Below are positions 44,994 through 55,740 of a DNA stretch of 64,000 nucleotides, piece by piece. Numbering within the stretch: the stretch's first letter is position 1; the number at the start of each line of letters is the position of its first letter. Source of the DNA: Nocardioides sp. GY 10113 (lineage in GTDB: Bacteria > Actinomycetota > Actinomycetes > Propionibacteriales > Nocardioidaceae); NCBI RefSeq assembly GCF_004919105.1, contig NZ_STGK01000002.1, positions 186,001 through 250,000 on the forward strand. The letters are read 5' to 3'. The position numbers and the translations under genes were made by a program. The notes below the pieces were generated by a model. That model was not told where the DNA came from. It worked only from the letters and a program-made list of their open reading frames with translations, and did not search any database.

Positions 44994-47080
44994 GCGACCT
45001 GATCACCACCGATCTCGTCCGGCTGCAGGCCAGCTGGGGAGCGGACAAGCGCGACGCCATCGCAGGCATGGTCGGCGTCCTCGGCGACGCCGGCCGCGCC
45101 ACCGACGCCGACCAGCTGCTGGCCGACGTCTACGCACGCGAGGACACCTCGGCCACCGGCCTGCCGGGCGGGATCGCGATCCCGCACTGCCGCACCACCG
45201 GGGTCGAGGAGCCGACCCTGGCGTTCGCCCGGCTCGACCCGCCGGTGGACTTCGGCGCCAAGGACGGGCCCGCCGACCTCGCCTTCCTGATCGCCGCGCC
45301 CGCCGGCGGCGACGCCACGCACCTGCAGCTGCTCACCCAGCTCGCCCGATCGCTGGTGAAGCCGGAATTCACCCAGGCGCTGCGCGGGGCCACCGACGCC
45401 GACGAGGTGGTCGCGCTGGTCAACGAGGCACTCGGGGTGACCCCCGCGACCGCCCCGGCCGCGACCGCGACCGCGGCGGCGGGCACGGCGGCGCCCGCCG
45501 CCGCGGCGGCACCGACCGAGCCGGCCCAGCCGGCTGGCTCCACCGACCACCCCTCGCTCGTCGCGGTGACGGCCTGCCCGACCGGGATCGCGCACACGTA
45601 CATGGCGGCGGAGGCCCTGGAGGCCGCCGCCGAGCGGGCGGGCGTCGAGATCGCGGTGGAGACGCAGGGCTCCGCCGGAGCGACGCCGCTGGCGCACGAC
45701 ACCATCGCCCGCGCCGGCGCGGTGATCTTCGCCGTCGACGTCGGCGTACGCGACCGCGGGCGGTTCGCCGGCAAGCCGATGGTCACCTCGGGCGTGAAGC
45801 GGCCGATCGACGACGCGGACGCGATGATCGTCGAGGCGCTGCGCTACGCCGCCGACCCGGCCACCGCGCCCAGGGTGGAGGGCGAGGCCGCGGACGCCGA
45901 GGGCACCGGCGGCGAGGAGTCGTGGGGCGCCCGGACGCGCCGGGTCCTGATGACCGGTGTCTCCTACATGATCCCGTTCGTCGCCGCTGGCGGCCTGCTG
46001 ATCGCGATCAGCTTCCTGCTCGGCGGCTACGAGATCGCCAACCACGCCGGCGCCGTCCTCGCCGACTCGACCCTCTTCAACCCGCCCGACCTCGCGGCGT
46101 ACGCCGACCCCGGCCTCGACCACGTCCTGTTCGGATCCGCGGAGATGGCGTACCTCGGCGCGGCGCTCTTCGTGCTCGGCAAGGTCGCCTTCGCCTTCTT
46201 CGTGCCCGCCCTGGCCGGCTACATCGCCTATGCGATCGCCGACCGCCCCGGCATCGCGCCCGGCTTCGTGATGGGCGGCCTGGTCACCGACATCTCCGGC
46301 TTCGGGGTGCCGCAGAGCGGCTTCCTCGGCGCGATCGTCGGCGGCGTCCTGGCCGGCCTGATCGCGCACTGGATCGCCGGCTGGAAGATGCCGACCTGGG
46401 CCCGCGGCCTGATGCCCGTGCTCATCATCCCGCTGCTGACGACCGTCATCGCCGGGCTGGTCATGATCGTGCTGCTCGGGCAGCCGATCGCGTGGCTGAT
46501 GGAGCAGCTCACCGACGGCCTGAACTCGATGAGCGGGGAGAGCGCGGTCGTGCTCGGGGTGATCCTCGGCCTGATGATGGCCTTCGACATGGGCGGCCCG
46601 CTCAACAAGGTCGCCTACAGCTTCGCCGCCGCCGGCGTCGGTGGCGCAGCCCTGGCCAGCGACGCCCCCGAGCTGAAGATCATGGCCGCGGTGATGCTGG
46701 CCGGCATGGTGCCGCCGATCGCGCTGGCACTGGCCACCGTCCTGCGCCCCGGACTCTTCTCGATCCCCGAGCGCGAGAACGGCAAGGCCGGCTGGGCGCT
46801 CGGCGCCTCGTTCATCACCGAGGGCGCGATCCCGTTCGCCGCCGCCGACCCGCTGCGGGTGATCCCCGGGATCATGCTCGGCAGCGCGGTCACCGGCGGG
46901 CTCTCGATGGCCATGGACGTCGGCGTGCGGGCCCCGCACGGCGGCATCTTCGTGCTCTTCGCCGTCGACAACGTCCTCGGCTACCTGATCGCGCTGGCCG
47001 TCGGCACCGTCGTCGGCGCGGTCGCCGTGATCGGCCTCAAGAGCCTCGGCCAGAGCGACGCCGACGTGGCCACCGTCTGA
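44990..47080 (+). CDS. fruA: PTS fructose transporter, fused EIIA-EIIB-EIIC
   Basis: Protein of 696 aa. EIIA (1-145) with phospho-His H66 (AIPHCRTTG); an Ala/Pro/Thr linker (about 150-182); EIIB (about 185-285) with phospho-Cys C196 in VTACPTGIAHTYMAAEAL, here marked by CPTGIAHTYM; EIIC (about 315-690) with roughly ten membrane helices including AFDMGGPLNK. It imports fructose as fructose-1-phosphate. GGAGGGA precedes the ATG. Confidence 0.96.
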   Translation: MSDLITTDLVRLQASWGADKRDAIAGMVGVLGDAGRATDADQLLADVYAREDTSATGLPGGIAIPHCRTTGVEEPTLAFARLDPPVDFGAKDGPADLAFLIAAPAGGDATHLQLLTQLARSLVKPEFTQALRGATDADEVVALVNEALGVTPATAPAATATAAAGTAAPAAAAAPTEPAQPAGSTDHPSLVAVTACPTGIAHTYMAAEALEAAAERAGVEIAVETQGSAGATPLAHDTIARAGAVIFAVDVGVRDRGRFAGKPMVTSGVKRPIDDADAMIVEALRYAADPATAPRVEGEAADAEGTGGEESWGARTRRVLMTGVSYMIPFVAAGGLLIAISFLLGGYEIANHAGAVLADSTLFNPPDLAAYADPGLDHVLFGSAEMAYLGAALFVLGKVAFAFFVPALAGYIAYAIADRPGIAPGFVMGGLVTDISGFGVPQSGFLGAIVGGVLAGLIAHWIAGWKMPTWARGLMPVLIIPLLTTVIAGLVMIVLLGQPIAWLMEQLTDGLNSMSGESAVVLGVILGLMMAFDMGGPLNKVAYSFAAAGVGGAALASDAPELKIMAAVMLAGMVPPIALALATVLRPGLFSIPERENGKAGWALGASFITEGAIPFAAADPLRVIPGIMLGSAVTGGLSMAMDVGVRAPHGGIFVLFAVDNVLGYLIALAVGTVVGAVAVIGLKSLGQSDADVATV

Positions 47081-47136
47081 CCCGACCGACCGCCCCGCGA
47101 CCGACAACAGCAGCATCCGCCACCCGAAGGAGCACC

Positions 47137-47379
47137 ATGCCCACCAAGTCCGTCGTCGTCGGCTCCGCCGTCGGCCTGCACGCCCGCCCCGCCGCGATCA
47201 TCGCCGAGAAGGCCGGCGAGCTCGGTGTCGACGTGACCATCAACGGCGTCGACGCGAGCTCGTCGCTGATGATCATGACGCTCGGCGCCGGCAACGGCGA
47301 CACCGTCGAGGTGGCCAGCGACGACTCGGCCGCCCTGGAGGCGATCGCGGCGCTGGTGGAGCAGGACCTCGACGCCTGA
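47137..47379 (+). CDS. ptsH: Phosphocarrier protein HPr
   Basis: Protein of 80 aa. The active-site block GLHARPAA places the phospho-His at 15. The regulatory-serine region reads ASSSLMIMTLG; a Ser is present near 43, but without an HPr kinase in view, serine phosphorylation is uncertain. It passes phosphate from enzyme I to FruA. AAGGAG lies 7 nt before the ATG. Last gene of the operon. Confidence 0.96.
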   Translation: MPTKSVVVGSAVGLHARPAAIIAEKAGELGVDVTINGVDASSSLMIMTLGAGNGDTVEVASDDSAALEAIAALVEQDLDA

Positions 47380-47404
47380 GCCGGTCGGGCTGAGCCGGTA
47401 GGCA

Positions 47405-47442
47405 CGACGACGCCCACGCCCGCGAGGGCGTGGGCGTCGTCG
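47405..47442 (+). terminator. Terminator after the fructose PTS operon
   Basis: A perfect 17-bp stem (47405-47421 with 47426-47442) and GCGA tetraloop, 25 bp after the ptsH stop and before a convergent gene. It may work in both directions. Confidence 0.8.
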
Positions 47443-47473
47443 GTACGACGTCGGCCTGCTGGCCGGCGCGGCG

Positions 47474-47716
47474 TCAGCCGACGGGTCGGTCGTCCCGGCG
47501 CTCGGTGACGGTGTGGCTGCCGTCCGCATGCGTGGTGACCGCCTCCGAGCGGCGGCCACGGGCGACGGTCGCCGCGGTCAGCACCAGGACCAGCACGCCG
47601 GCTCCTGTCAGGATCCAGCCGATCATCGTCAGGTCAATGGCCTCGATCGAGTCCTGCACCGCCAGCGCGAGGATCAGCCCCGCCGCGGTCAGCAGCACTC
47701 CCAGTCCGTATCCCAT
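47474..47716 (-). CDS. DUF6458 small membrane protein
   Basis: Protein of 80 aa: two membrane helices (about 5-22 and 30-52) linked by a short loop, then a charged tail ADGSHTVTERRDD. MGYGLGVLLTAAGLILALAV is the family start. Function unknown; common as a stand-alone gene in actinobacteria. ATG with GGAGGAGAAG upstream. Confidence 0.8.
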   Translation of the reverse strand: MGYGLGVLLTAAGLILALAVQDSIEAIDLTMIGWILTGAGVLVLVLTAATVARGRRSEAVTTHADGSHTVTERRDDRPVG

Positions 47717-47809
47717 CGTCTTCTCCTCCTGGACCCTGCCGGGCCATCGGGTGTGTCGGTCCCCGTCGGTCGGACGGGCTACCTCCACCCTTGCCACGAG
47801 GAGCGGGGC

Positions 47810-48784
47810 TCAAACATCGACGGAGCGCGCACGCAGTGCCAGGTAGACCGCGCGGACCCCGACAGCACGCTCCAGCTCGCGGGTCACACCGCCGAAGAAC
47901 TGGGTCCGGTACGCCTCGTCGGTGACCGTCGAGACCGTCAGGTAGAGCCCGGAGAACGCGGCCAGGAACACCGAGACCTGGACCAGCGCGCGCCCGGCGT
48001 TGAACGTCTCCGACGCCTGCCAGGCGGTGAGCACCGCGTCGGTCATCACGATGCTGCCGAAGACCATCAGGAACGCGAAGACGGCCACGGACAGCAGCAG
48101 CACCTGCACGGCGTTGACCACAAGCAGCACCAGGATCAGGTTCCACCGCTCGTACCCGGTCACCTCGGCGTACGCCGCCGGGTCGGCCTCGTCGTCGGCC
48201 AGCAGCTCCTCGCACGGCCCCTCCAGCGGCGTCCCCGCGCACGCCCGGCGTAGCAGCCCGGCATCGACCGCGTCGTCGGCCCGGTCCACCTCCTCCGGCA
48301 GCCGCACCAGCAGGAAGGCGACGGCGAGCGCGGCGAACAGCACCACGACCAGCCACAGCGAGGCGACCGTGAGGTTGGCCGCCACCTGCCACACCTCGGT
48401 GTTGATGAAGAGGAACGTGATCGCCATCAGCAGCAACGGCAGCGCCCGTGTGGTCAGCGGCAGCACAGCGCGCAGGCTGCTCACCGTCCGACCCAGGCCC
48501 CAGGTCAGGATCTGCCGGGCGTGGAGGGCGGTCAGGGCGTACCAGAGCGCCACGCCGAGCCCGACGGCGACCAGCGTGGCCGGTGCCGCACTCAGCTCAC
48601 CGACGGCGCCGGCCAGGCCGACGCCGGCGGCGACGGCGAGCAGCCCGACGACCAGCGCGAGCGGCAGCGTGCGGCGCAGCCGCAGCGCGCGCCGGACGTC
48701 GGCGCGGCGCTCGGGCACGAAGTAGGGCAGGCCGTGCGCGGCGAACCAGTCGTCGGCCGCGGCCAGCCGGTCAGCGGCGACCAT
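47810..48784 (-). CDS. Polytopic membrane protein, unknown function
   Basis: Protein of 324 aa with about seven hydrophobic helices (near 40-60, 66-85, 112-130, 138-160, 215-240, 245-262, 275-295) and soluble ends. The acidic loop around 165-205 is rich in Asp/Glu. It starts 12 bp after the ribF stop on the same strand and is probably co-transcribed. No family recognised. Confidence 0.72.
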   Translation of the reverse strand: MVAADRLAAADDWFAAHGLPYFVPERRADVRRALRLRRTLPLALVVGLLAVAAGVGLAGAVGELSAAPATLVAVGLGVALWYALTALHARQILTWGLGRTVSSLRAVLPLTTRALPLLLMAITFLFINTEVWQVAANLTVASLWLVVVLFAALAVAFLLVRLPEEVDRADDAVDAGLLRRACAGTPLEGPCEELLADDEADPAAYAEVTGYERWNLILVLLVVNAVQVLLLSVAVFAFLMVFGSIVMTDAVLTAWQASETFNAGRALVQVSVFLAAFSGLYLTVSTVTDEAYRTQFFGGVTRELERAVGVRAVYLALRARSVDV

Positions 48785-48796
48785 GACGGCTCGGCC

Positions 48797-49744
48797 TCAG
48801 CCGCCGACGAGGTCGCGGGCGCGCACCACGTCGTCGGCCATCGCCGCCAGGAGCTCCTCGACCGAGTCGAAGCGGACCATCCCGCGGATCCGCTCCACGA
48901 AGGCCACCTCGACCTCACGGCCGTACAGCTCCAGGTCGGTGCGGTCCAGCACGTAGGACTCGACCCGGCGGGCGCGCTCCCCCGCGAAGGTCGGGTTGGT
49001 GCCGACGCTGATCGCGGCCGGGTGGGTCGCACCGGCGTCGGGGCCGTCGAGGACGGTCAGCCGGCCGGCGTACACCCCGTCCGCCGGCGCCGCCGCGCCG
49101 GCCGCGACCGGCACGTTGGCCGTGGGGTAGCCCAGCTCGCGGCCGCGCTGGTCGCCGCGGACGACCACCCCGCGGGTGGCGAACGGGCGGCCGAGCGCCT
49201 CGGCCGCACCCGCCACGTCGCCGGCCGCGACGCACATGCGCACGTAGGTCGAGGACCACACCTGGGGCCCGCCGTCGAGGCTGACCTCCTCCAGCACGAA
49301 GTCGTTCTCGACACCGGCGGCGCGGAGCAGGTTGCAGTCGCCGGCCGCGCGGTTGCCGAACCGGAAGTTGGCACCGACCACGACCGCCCGCGCGTGCAGC
49401 GCACCGACCAGGATCCGGTCGATGAACTCCTGCGGGGTCCAGGCCGCGATCTCTCGCGAGAACGGGATCACCAGCGCGTCGTCGACCCCGGCGCGCTCCA
49501 GCATCGACAGCCGCTGGTCGACGGTGCTCAGCATCGCCGGCGCGTGCTCGGGACGCAGCACCGCGATCGGGTGCGGGTCGAAGGTCACCGCCACGACGCG
49601 GTCGACCCCCACGGCGTCGGCCACCTCGCGGGCCCGGCGGACCACGTGCTGGTGGCCGAGGTGCATCCCGTCGAAGTTGCCGATGGTGACGGTGGTCCGT
49701 CCCAGATCGACGGGGACCTCACTCAGCTCACGCCACTCACGCAC
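48797..49744 (-). CDS. ribF: Bifunctional riboflavin kinase / FAD synthetase
   Basis: Protein of 315 aa. The N-terminal FMN adenylyltransferase has GNFDGMHLGHQHVV and the C-terminal flavokinase has GRELGYPTANV and NPTF. It turns riboflavin into FMN and FAD. Two GTG starts are possible (49744 and 49753); I chose 49744 because GGGAG is 10 nt upstream. It follows truB, the usual actinobacterial order. Confidence 0.94.
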   Translation of the reverse strand: MREWRELSEVPVDLGRTTVTIGNFDGMHLGHQHVVRRAREVADAVGVDRVVAVTFDPHPIAVLRPEHAPAMLSTVDQRLSMLERAGVDDALVIPFSREIAAWTPQEFIDRILVGALHARAVVVGANFRFGNRAAGDCNLLRAAGVENDFVLEEVSLDGGPQVWSSTYVRMCVAAGDVAGAAEALGRPFATRGVVVRGDQRGRELGYPTANVPVAAGAAAPADGVYAGRLTVLDGPDAGATHPAAISVGTNPTFAGERARRVESYVLDRTDLELYGREVEVAFVERIRGMVRFDSVEELLAAMADDVVRARDLVGG

Positions 49745-49816
49745 GGCGCTCACTCTCCCACATCGGGACGCCGGAGCCCCGGCACCCGGCGCCGCGCGGA
49801 CAGGCACCGGCGGGAC

Positions 49817-50680
49817 TCACCCGACGAAGACCGCGACCGGGCGGGCCTGTGCGCCCTTCGGCTCGTAGAGCGCCAGGAACTCGCCGTCGTCGAAGACCGC
49901 CGTCAGGCCGTCCAGCGCGAGGTCCAGGCGGCGGCCGTAGCGGACCTCCTGGGCCTGCTCGGCGGTGAGGTCGACGGAGGAGAAGCTGGCCCGCGCCGCG
50001 TCGTCCAGGGAGATCATCGCGAACTCCTCGTCGAGCTGCTCCAGGGTGCGCGCCCGGTCGAGCCCGAAGCCGCCGACGGCGGTACGCCGCAGCGCGGTGA
50101 GGTGGCCGCCGACCCCGAGCGCGGCTCCGGCGTCGCGAGCGATGGCGCGGATGTAGGTGCCGCTCGAGCAGCGGACCGTGACGTCGACCTCGGGCGCCGC
50201 GCCCAGGGCGATCCGGCCGATCTCGATGGAGTCGACCCGCACCCGCCGGGCGGGGATCTCGACGTCCTCGCCGGCCCGCACCCGCTGGTAGGCGCGCTGG
50301 CCGTCGATCTTGATCGCGGACACGGCGGTCGGCACCTGGTCGATCTCGCCGACCTGAGCGGCCAGCGCCGCGCGGATCGCCTCCTCGGTGACCTGGGAGG
50401 CGTCGGTGGTGGCCAGCAAGTCGCCCTCGGCGTCGTCGGTGTGCGTGGCGACGCCGAGCCGGATCGTGGCCTCGTAGACCTTGTCGGTCAGCATCAGGTG
50501 CCCGAGCAGCCGGGTGGCCCGGTTGACCCCGAGCACCAGGACGCCGGTCGCCATCGGATCCAGCGTGCCGGCGTGGCCCACCTTGCGGGTGCCGGCCAGC
50601 CGCCGCACCCGGGAGACGACGCCGTGGCTGGTGATGCCGCCCGGCTTGTCGACGACGACCAGGCCGGAGGCGGTGCTCAC
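49817..50680 (-). CDS. truB: tRNA pseudouridine(55) synthase
   Basis: Protein of 287 aa. [12 protein letters not shown] and [14 protein letters not shown] contain the catalytic Asp; YEATIRLG and [15 protein letters not shown] complete the fold, followed by a TruB C-terminal PUA-like part. It makes pseudouridine at position 55 of tRNAs. GTG start overlaps the rbfA stop by 4 bp. Confidence 0.97.
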   Translation of the reverse strand: MSTASGLVVVDKPGGITSHGVVSRVRRLAGTRKVGHAGTLDPMATGVLVLGVNRATRLLGHLMLTDKVYEATIRLGVATHTDDAEGDLLATTDASQVTEEAIRAALAAQVGEIDQVPTAVSAIKIDGQRAYQRVRAGEDVEIPARRVRVDSIEIGRIALGAAPEVDVTVRCSSGTYIRAIARDAGAALGVGGHLTALRRTAVGGFGLDRARTLEQLDEEFAMISLDDAARASFSSVDLTAEQAQEVRYGRRLDLALDGLTAVFDDGEFLALYEPKGAQARPVAVFVG

Positions 50681-51138
50681 GCCTCGGCGCCCTCGTCGTC
50701 GTCCTCGGGGTGCCCCTCGTCCTCGCGGGGCTTCTTGTAGGGGTCCGCCTCGCCGGCGGGCGCCTTGCCCTCGCGGACCGCGGCGACCTCGGCATCGGCC
50801 GCCCTCGCCTTGGCCAGCACCTCGTCGAGGTGCCGGGCGGTCTCGGGGACGCCGTCCCAGGCGAAGGTCAGCGACGGTACGTGCCGCATCCCGAGCTGCT
50901 TGCCGACCTCGGAGCGCAGCAGGCCCTTGGCCGACTCCAGCGCCGTCGCGGTCGACTCCTGGTCGGCGTCCTCGCCGAGGACGGTGTAGTAGATCGTCGC
51001 CTGCTGGTTGTCGCCGGTGACCCGTACCTCGGTGATGGTCACGAAGCCGAGCCGCGGATCCTTGATCCGGCGCTCGAGCATCTCGGCCACGATGACCTGG
51101 ATCCGGTCGGCGATCTTGCGCGAGCGGGGGTTGCTCAT
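50677..51138 (-). CDS. rbfA: 30S ribosome-binding factor A
   Basis: Protein of 153 aa. The KH-type core runs from [25 protein letters not shown] (marked by [13 protein letters not shown]) to about residue 110, with an acidic, disordered tail (about 120-153). It helps mature the 5' end of 16S rRNA. It is downstream of infB but separated by a terminator and 184 bp, and it runs directly into truB. Confidence 0.96.
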   Translation of the reverse strand: MSNPRSRKIADRIQVIVAEMLERRIKDPRLGFVTITEVRVTGDNQQATIYYTVLGEDADQESTATALESAKGLLRSEVGKQLGMRHVPSLTFAWDGVPETARHLDEVLAKARAADAEVAAVREGKAPAGEADPYKKPREDEGHPEDDDEGAEA

Positions 51139-51188
51139 GGGTTCTGTCCTATCAGTACGCCGCGCGGGCGGTGTCGCGCATCGGCGCG

Positions 51189-51235
51189 CGACGTGGTGGA
51201 GCGGGGGTGGAGCGGGGGTGGAGCGGGGGTGGCGC
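51189..51235. repeat. 11-bp tandem repeat GTGGAGCGGGG
   Basis: Three exact copies and a degenerate fourth in the infB-rbfA intergenic region, between the terminator hairpin and rbfA. The G-rich strand is the plus strand. Confidence 0.85.
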
Positions 51236-51265
51236 AGGGCGCCGGGGTGGTGCGGGTAAAGACCA

Positions 51266-51307
51266 GTCGGCAGGAGCCCACAGGGTGACCTGCGGACTCC
51301 TGCCGAC
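51266..51307 (-). terminator. Terminator after infB
   Basis: Arms GTCGGCAGGAG and CTCCTGCCGAC with a partly paired 20-nt interior. On the minus strand it is followed by TGGTCTTTACC. It separates ylxR-infB from rbfA-truB. Confidence 0.75.
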
Positions 51308-51322
51308 CGAAGAGGTGGACCG

Positions 51323-54175
51323 TCAGGCCCGCGGGATCTCCTTCATCTCGAAGGCCTCGACGATGTCGCCCTCCTTGATGTCCTGGAAGTTCCGCAGCAC
51401 CAGACCGCACTCGAAGCCCTCGCGGACCTCGGAGGCGTCGTCCTTCTCGCGCTTGAGCGAGGCCAGGTCGAGGTTGTCCGCGATGACGGCGCCGTCGCGG
51501 AGGACTCGGACCTTGGCGTTGCGACGGATGAGACCGCTGGTGACCATGCAGCCGGCGATGTTGCCGATCTTGCTGGAGCGGAAGATCGCCCGGATCTCGG
51601 CCTGGCCGAGCTGGACCTCTTCGTACTCCGGCTTGAGCATGCCCTTGAGCGCGGCCTCGATCTCCTCGATGGCCTGGTAGATGACCGAGTAGTACCGGAT
51701 CTCCACGCCTTCCTTGTCGGCCATCTGGCCCGCCTTGCCCTGCGGGCGGACGTTGAAGCCGATGATGATCGCGTCGGAGGCGGCGGCCAGGTCGACGTTG
51801 GTCTCGGTGATCGCACCGACGCCGCGGTCGATGACCCGGAGGCTGACCTCCTCGCCCACGTCGATCTGCGCCAGCGCGTCCTCGAGCGCCTCGACCGAAC
51901 CGGAGACGTCGCCCTTGAGGATGAGGTTGAGCTCCTGGCTCTCGCCCTTCTCCATGGAGGCCATGAAGTCCTCGAGGGTGCGGCGCACCCGGCGCTTCGC
52001 CTGCATGGCGGCCCGCTCGCGGGCCTCGCGCTTCTCGGCGATCTGGCGGGCCATCCGGTCGTCCTCGACGACGATGAAGTTCTGGCCCGCACCCGGCACC
52101 GCCGAGAGACCCAGGACCATCGCCGGACGCGCCGGGTCGGCCTCGGCGAGCTCGTTGCCGTGCTCGTCGAGCATCGCCCGGACGCGACCGTGAGCCGGAC
52201 CGGCCACGATCGAGTCGCCGACCCGCAGGGTGCCGCGCTGGACCAGGATCGTGGCGACCGGACCGCGACCGCGGTCCAGGTGCGCCTCGACCACGAGGCC
52301 CTGGGCGTCCTGCACCGGGTTGGCACGGAGGTCCAGCGACGCGTCGGCGGTCAGCACGACGGCCTCGAGCAGCTTGTCGAGGTTGAGCTCGGACTTGGCC
52401 GAGACGTCGACGAACATCGAGTCGCCGCCGTACTCCTCGGGCACCAGGCCGTACTCGGTCAGCTGGCCACGGACCTTGGTCGGGTCCGCCTCCGGCTTGT
52501 CGATCTTGTTGACCGCGACCACGATCGGCACGCCGGCGGCGCGGGCGTGGTTGAGCGCCTCGACCGTCTGCGGCATCACGCCGTCGTCGGCCGCCACCAC
52601 GAGGATCGCGATGTCGGTCGCCTGGGCACCACGGGCACGCATGGCGGTGAACGCCTCGTGACCCGGGGTGTCGATGAAGGTGATCCGACGCTCGGAGCCG
52701 TCGACCTCGGTCGCGACCTGGTAGGCACCGATGTGCTGGGTGATGCCACCGGCCTCGCCGGCGACGACGTTGGCGTTGCGCAGCGCGTCGAGCAGCTTGG
52801 TCTTACCGTGGTCGACGTGACCCATCACGGTCACGACCGGCGGGCGGACCACGAGGTCGGACTCGTCGCCCTCGTCGGTGCCGAACTCGATGTCGAAGGA
52901 CTCGAGCAGCTCGCGGTCCTCGTCCTCCGGGGAGACGACCTCGACCTTGTAGTTGAGCTCCTCACCGAGCAGCTCGAGGGTCTCGTCGCCCACGGACTGG
53001 GTCGCGGTCACCATCTCGCCGAGGTGGAACAGCATCTGCACCAGCGAGGCGGCGTCGACGCCGATCTTCTCGGCGAAGTCGGTCAGCGTGGAGCCACGGG
53101 CGAGACGGACGGTCTCGCCGTTGCCCTTGCGGACCCGCATGCCGCCGATCGTCGGGGCCTCCATGGCCTCGAACTCCTGGCGACGCGCCCGCTTCGACTT
53201 GCGACCGCGGCGCGCGGGACCACCCGGGCGACCGAAGGCACCCTGGGTCTGACCACGCTGGCCCGGACGGCCACCGCCGCCGGGGCGGCCGGCGAAGCCA
53301 CCGGGACGACCCGGGGCACCGGCACCGGCACCAGCGCCGCCGCCGGCACCGCCGCGACCCGGGGCACCGCCCCGACCCGGGGCGCCACCGCGGCCCGGAC
53401 CACCGGGGCGACCGCCGCCGGCGGGACGACCGCCGGGGCCGGTGCCGAAGGCGGCCGGGGACTTCGGCATCATCGCCGGGTTGGGGCGCGGCATGCCGGG
53501 GCGACCGCCACCGGAGCCACCCGGGCGCGGCGGACGGTTGTCGCCACCGGTCTCGCCGCCGGGGGCCGGAGCCGGACGACGGCCCATGCCCTGCGAGGAC
53601 GCGAACGGGTTGTTGCCCGGGCGCGGCGTGCCGCCGGGCTTGCCGACCGGACGCGGCGCCGGGGCCTTGGGGGCACCGGGCTTGGGAGCACCGGGCTTGG
53701 GGGCACCGGGCTTCGGCGCGCTGCCACCGGGGCCCGGACGGGACTGCGGCTTGGGCGCGCGGGCTGCCGGCTTCTCCGACGCCGCGGGGGCCTCGGGAGC
53801 CGGGGCGGGTGCCTCGGGGGTCTTCGGACGGGCCGGGCCGGGCTTGGGGGCGCCGGGGCCGGGCTTGGGGGCCGCCTTCGCGGGAGCGTCCGCGCTCGGC
53901 GCCTCGGCGGCGGGAGCCGCAGGCGCGGCGGGCGCAGCCGGGGTGGCCGGCTTGGGGGCGGGCTTGGCCGCGGGCGCGGCCGGAGCCGGCGCGGCAGCGC
54001 CACCGCCGGACTTCAGCTTCTCGCCGTACTCCTTGCGGAAGCGCATCTCGGCAGGAAGCTCAACGGTGGAGCTCGCCGACTTGACGAACTCCCCCATCTC
54101 CTTGAACTTCTCGAGAACAAACTTGCTCTCGACGCCGAACTCCTTGGCGAGTTCGTGGACTCGGGTCTTGGCCAC
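51323..54175 (-). CDS. infB: Translation initiation factor IF-2
   Basis: Protein of 950 aa. An N-terminal IF2_N helix bundle (1-52) is followed by a very long Ala/Pro/Gly-rich disordered region (about 55-330, with PGAPK repeats and Gly-Arg stretches). A second IF2_N follows (about 345-395), then the GTPase (about 445-610, [13 protein letters not shown]) and domains II-IV. It brings initiator tRNA to the 30S subunit. GTG start with AAGGAG upstream. Confidence 0.97.
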   Translation of the reverse strand: MAKTRVHELAKEFGVESKFVLEKFKEMGEFVKSASSTVELPAEMRFRKEYGEKLKSGGGAAAPAPAAPAAKPAPKPATPAAPAAPAAPAAEAPSADAPAKAAPKPGPGAPKPGPARPKTPEAPAPAPEAPAASEKPAARAPKPQSRPGPGGSAPKPGAPKPGAPKPGAPKAPAPRPVGKPGGTPRPGNNPFASSQGMGRRPAPAPGGETGGDNRPPRPGGSGGGRPGMPRPNPAMMPKSPAAFGTGPGGRPAGGGRPGGPGRGGAPGRGGAPGRGGAGGGAGAGAGAPGRPGGFAGRPGGGGRPGQRGQTQGAFGRPGGPARRGRKSKRARRQEFEAMEAPTIGGMRVRKGNGETVRLARGSTLTDFAEKIGVDAASLVQMLFHLGEMVTATQSVGDETLELLGEELNYKVEVVSPEDEDRELLESFDIEFGTDEGDESDLVVRPPVVTVMGHVDHGKTKLLDALRNANVVAGEAGGITQHIGAYQVATEVDGSERRITFIDTPGHEAFTAMRARGAQATDIAILVVAADDGVMPQTVEALNHARAAGVPIVVAVNKIDKPEADPTKVRGQLTEYGLVPEEYGGDSMFVDVSAKSELNLDKLLEAVVLTADASLDLRANPVQDAQGLVVEAHLDRGRGPVATILVQRGTLRVGDSIVAGPAHGRVRAMLDEHGNELAEADPARPAMVLGLSAVPGAGQNFIVVEDDRMARQIAEKREARERAAMQAKRRVRRTLEDFMASMEKGESQELNLILKGDVSGSVEALEDALAQIDVGEEVSLRVIDRGVGAITETNVDLAAASDAIIIGFNVRPQGKAGQMADKEGVEIRYYSVIYQAIEEIEAALKGMLKPEYEEVQLGQAEIRAIFRSSKIGNIAGCMVTSGLIRRNAKVRVLRDGAVIADNLDLASLKREKDDASEVREGFECGLVLRNFQDIKEGDIVEAFEMKEIPRA

Positions 54176-54271
54176 GTTTCTCCTTCTGGCCCAAGACCCG
54201 ATCGGGGAATCTCAGACCGTTGGTGGATGGTGCAGAACGAACTGGCTCATCGCGAGGTACTCATCGAGTGC

Positions 54272-54619
54272 TCATGAGCTGTTGCTCCAGTCTCTGTCGG
54301 TCGAATTCATTGCCACTGAGTCGAGGTAGTCGCTCACCGGTGCGCTGGAGATCCCGGCCCCGCCCTGCGTCATCCGCAGGGCGCGGGCGAAAGCCTTCCG
54401 CCGCACCGCGAGCTCGTAGCACGCGGTCGTGGGGTGCAGGTGCGCCCCGCGGCCGAGTGCGGTGCCGTCGAGATCGGGCCTGACGACCATCGGGCCGTCG
54501 GTGTCCGAGCCGGCGGTCACCCGCAACAACTCGCTTCGGGTGGCACGCTTGCGGCATCCGACGCAGGTTCGGACGGGCCCCTCGAGGGGGGTTCCGTCAT
54601 CACCAGCGCGAGATTCCAT
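54272..54619 (-). CDS. YlxR-family nucleic-acid-associated protein
   Basis: Protein of 115 aa. RTCVGCRKRATRSELLRV is the YlxR signature, followed by GRGAHLHPTTACYELAVRRKAFARAL. It lies between nusA and infB as almost everywhere. YlxR has been linked to gene regulation and RNase P in other bacteria. The start is uncertain: ATG 54619 is used, GTG 54631 and TTG 54634 lie upstream near a TAGACT box. The C-terminal tail is not conserved. Confidence 0.88.
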   Translation of the reverse strand: MESRAGDDGTPLEGPVRTCVGCRKRATRSELLRVTAGSDTDGPMVVRPDLDGTALGRGAHLHPTTACYELAVRRKAFARALRMTQGGAGISSAPVSDYLDSVAMNSTDRDWSNSS

Positions 54620-54640
54620 TCGGCGAGCCACCAAGAGACA

Positions 54641-54646
54641 AGTCTA
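54641..54646 (-). promoter_or_regulatory. -10 box TAGACT upstream of ylxR-infB
   Basis: TAGACT on the minus strand; the transcript would begin near 54633, giving a leaderless or very short leader for ylxR and a separate start for the infB unit. Confidence 0.45.
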
Positions 54647-54759
54647 GCGCCTCGCGGCGAGGACACCGAACCGGCACCGCGGGTCCGCCGCCCCTCCGCC
54701 CGGACGCGACACGCCCGGGCGTCCCGGTGCGTGCGACGCGCCCGCGGCCCGCGCCCGGA

Positions 54760-55740
54760 TCAGGCCTCGGCGGCCTGCTCCTCGTCGGAGTGGATGTCGA
54801 TCCGCCAGCCGGTCAGCCGGGCCGCCAGGCGGGCGTTCTGACCCTCCTTGCCGATCGCCAGCGAGAGCTGGAAGTCCGGCACGACCACCCGCGCGGACTT
54901 CGCGGCGGCGTCCACCACGGAGACCGAGCGGACCTGTGCCGGCGAGAGCGCATTGGCCACGAAGGTGGCGGCATCCTCGGAGAAGTCGACGATGTCGATC
55001 TTCTCCCCGTGCAGCTCGGCCATCACGTTGCGCACCCGCTGCCCCATCGGGCCGATGCAGGCACCCTTGGCGTTCAGGCCGGGGACGGTGGAGCGGACCG
55101 CGATCTTGGTGCGGTGCCCGGCCTCGCGGGCGATCGCCGAGATCTCCACGGAGCCATCGGCGATCTCGGGCACCTCGAGCGCGAACAGCTTCTTGACCAG
55201 GTTGGGGTGGGTCCGCGACAGGGTGATCTGCGGGCCGCGCATCCCCTTGCGGACGGAGACCACCAGGGTCTTGATCCGGGTTCCGTGGCGGTACTCCTCG
55301 CCGGGGACCCGCTCGCTGACCGGAAGCAGCGCCTCGAGCTTGCCGAGGTCGACCATCACGTCGTCGCGGTTGCGCCCCTGCTGGATGACCCCGGAGATCA
55401 CGTCGCCCTCCTTGCCGGAGAACTCGCCGAACTTGATCTCGTCCTCGGCGTCGCGCAGGCGCTGCAGCATGATCTGCTTGGCCGTCGTCGCGGCGATCCG
55501 CCCGAAGCCGTCCGGGGTGTCGTCGTACTCGCCGACGCGGTTGCCCTCGTCGTCCAGCTCCGCGGCCATCACCCGGACGTGGCCGGTCTTGCGGTCGAGG
55601 TCCACGCGGGCGGCCTCGTGCGCGCCCGGCGTCTTGTGGTAGGCCGTGAGCAGCGCCTGCTCGATGGCCTCCACCAGGACGTCGAACTTGATCTCCTTCT
55701 CGCGCTCCAGCATCCGCAGGATGCTCAGGTCGATGTCCAT
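54760..55740 (-). CDS. nusA: Transcription termination/antitermination factor NusA
   Basis: Protein of 326 aa: N-terminal RNA polymerase-binding domain (1-105), S1 (about 108-180), KH1 and KH2 (about 190-320). It lacks the C-terminal acidic repeats of E. coli NusA, as usual in actinobacteria. ATG overlaps the rimP stop by one base (TGATG). Confidence 0.97.
   Translation of the reverse strand: MDIDLSILRMLEREKEIKFDVLVEAIEQALLTAYHKTPGAHEAARVDLDRKTGHVRVMAAELDDEGNRVGEYDDTPDGFGRIAATTAKQIMLQRLRDAEDEIKFGEFSGKEGDVISGVIQQGRNRDDVMVDLGKLEALLPVSERVPGEEYRHGTRIKTLVVSVRKGMRGPQITLSRTHPNLVKKLFALEVPEIADGSVEISAIAREAGHRTKIAVRSTVPGLNAKGACIGPMGQRVRNVMAELHGEKIDIVDFSEDAATFVANALSPAQVRSVSVVDAAAKSARVVVPDFQLSLAIGKEGQNARLAARLTGWRIDIHSDEEQAAEA

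Noticed and set aside
52160..54277. Long plus-strand frame antisense to infB
   Set aside because: Gly/Thr/Ala-rich mirror of the IF-2 low-complexity region; no start signal.
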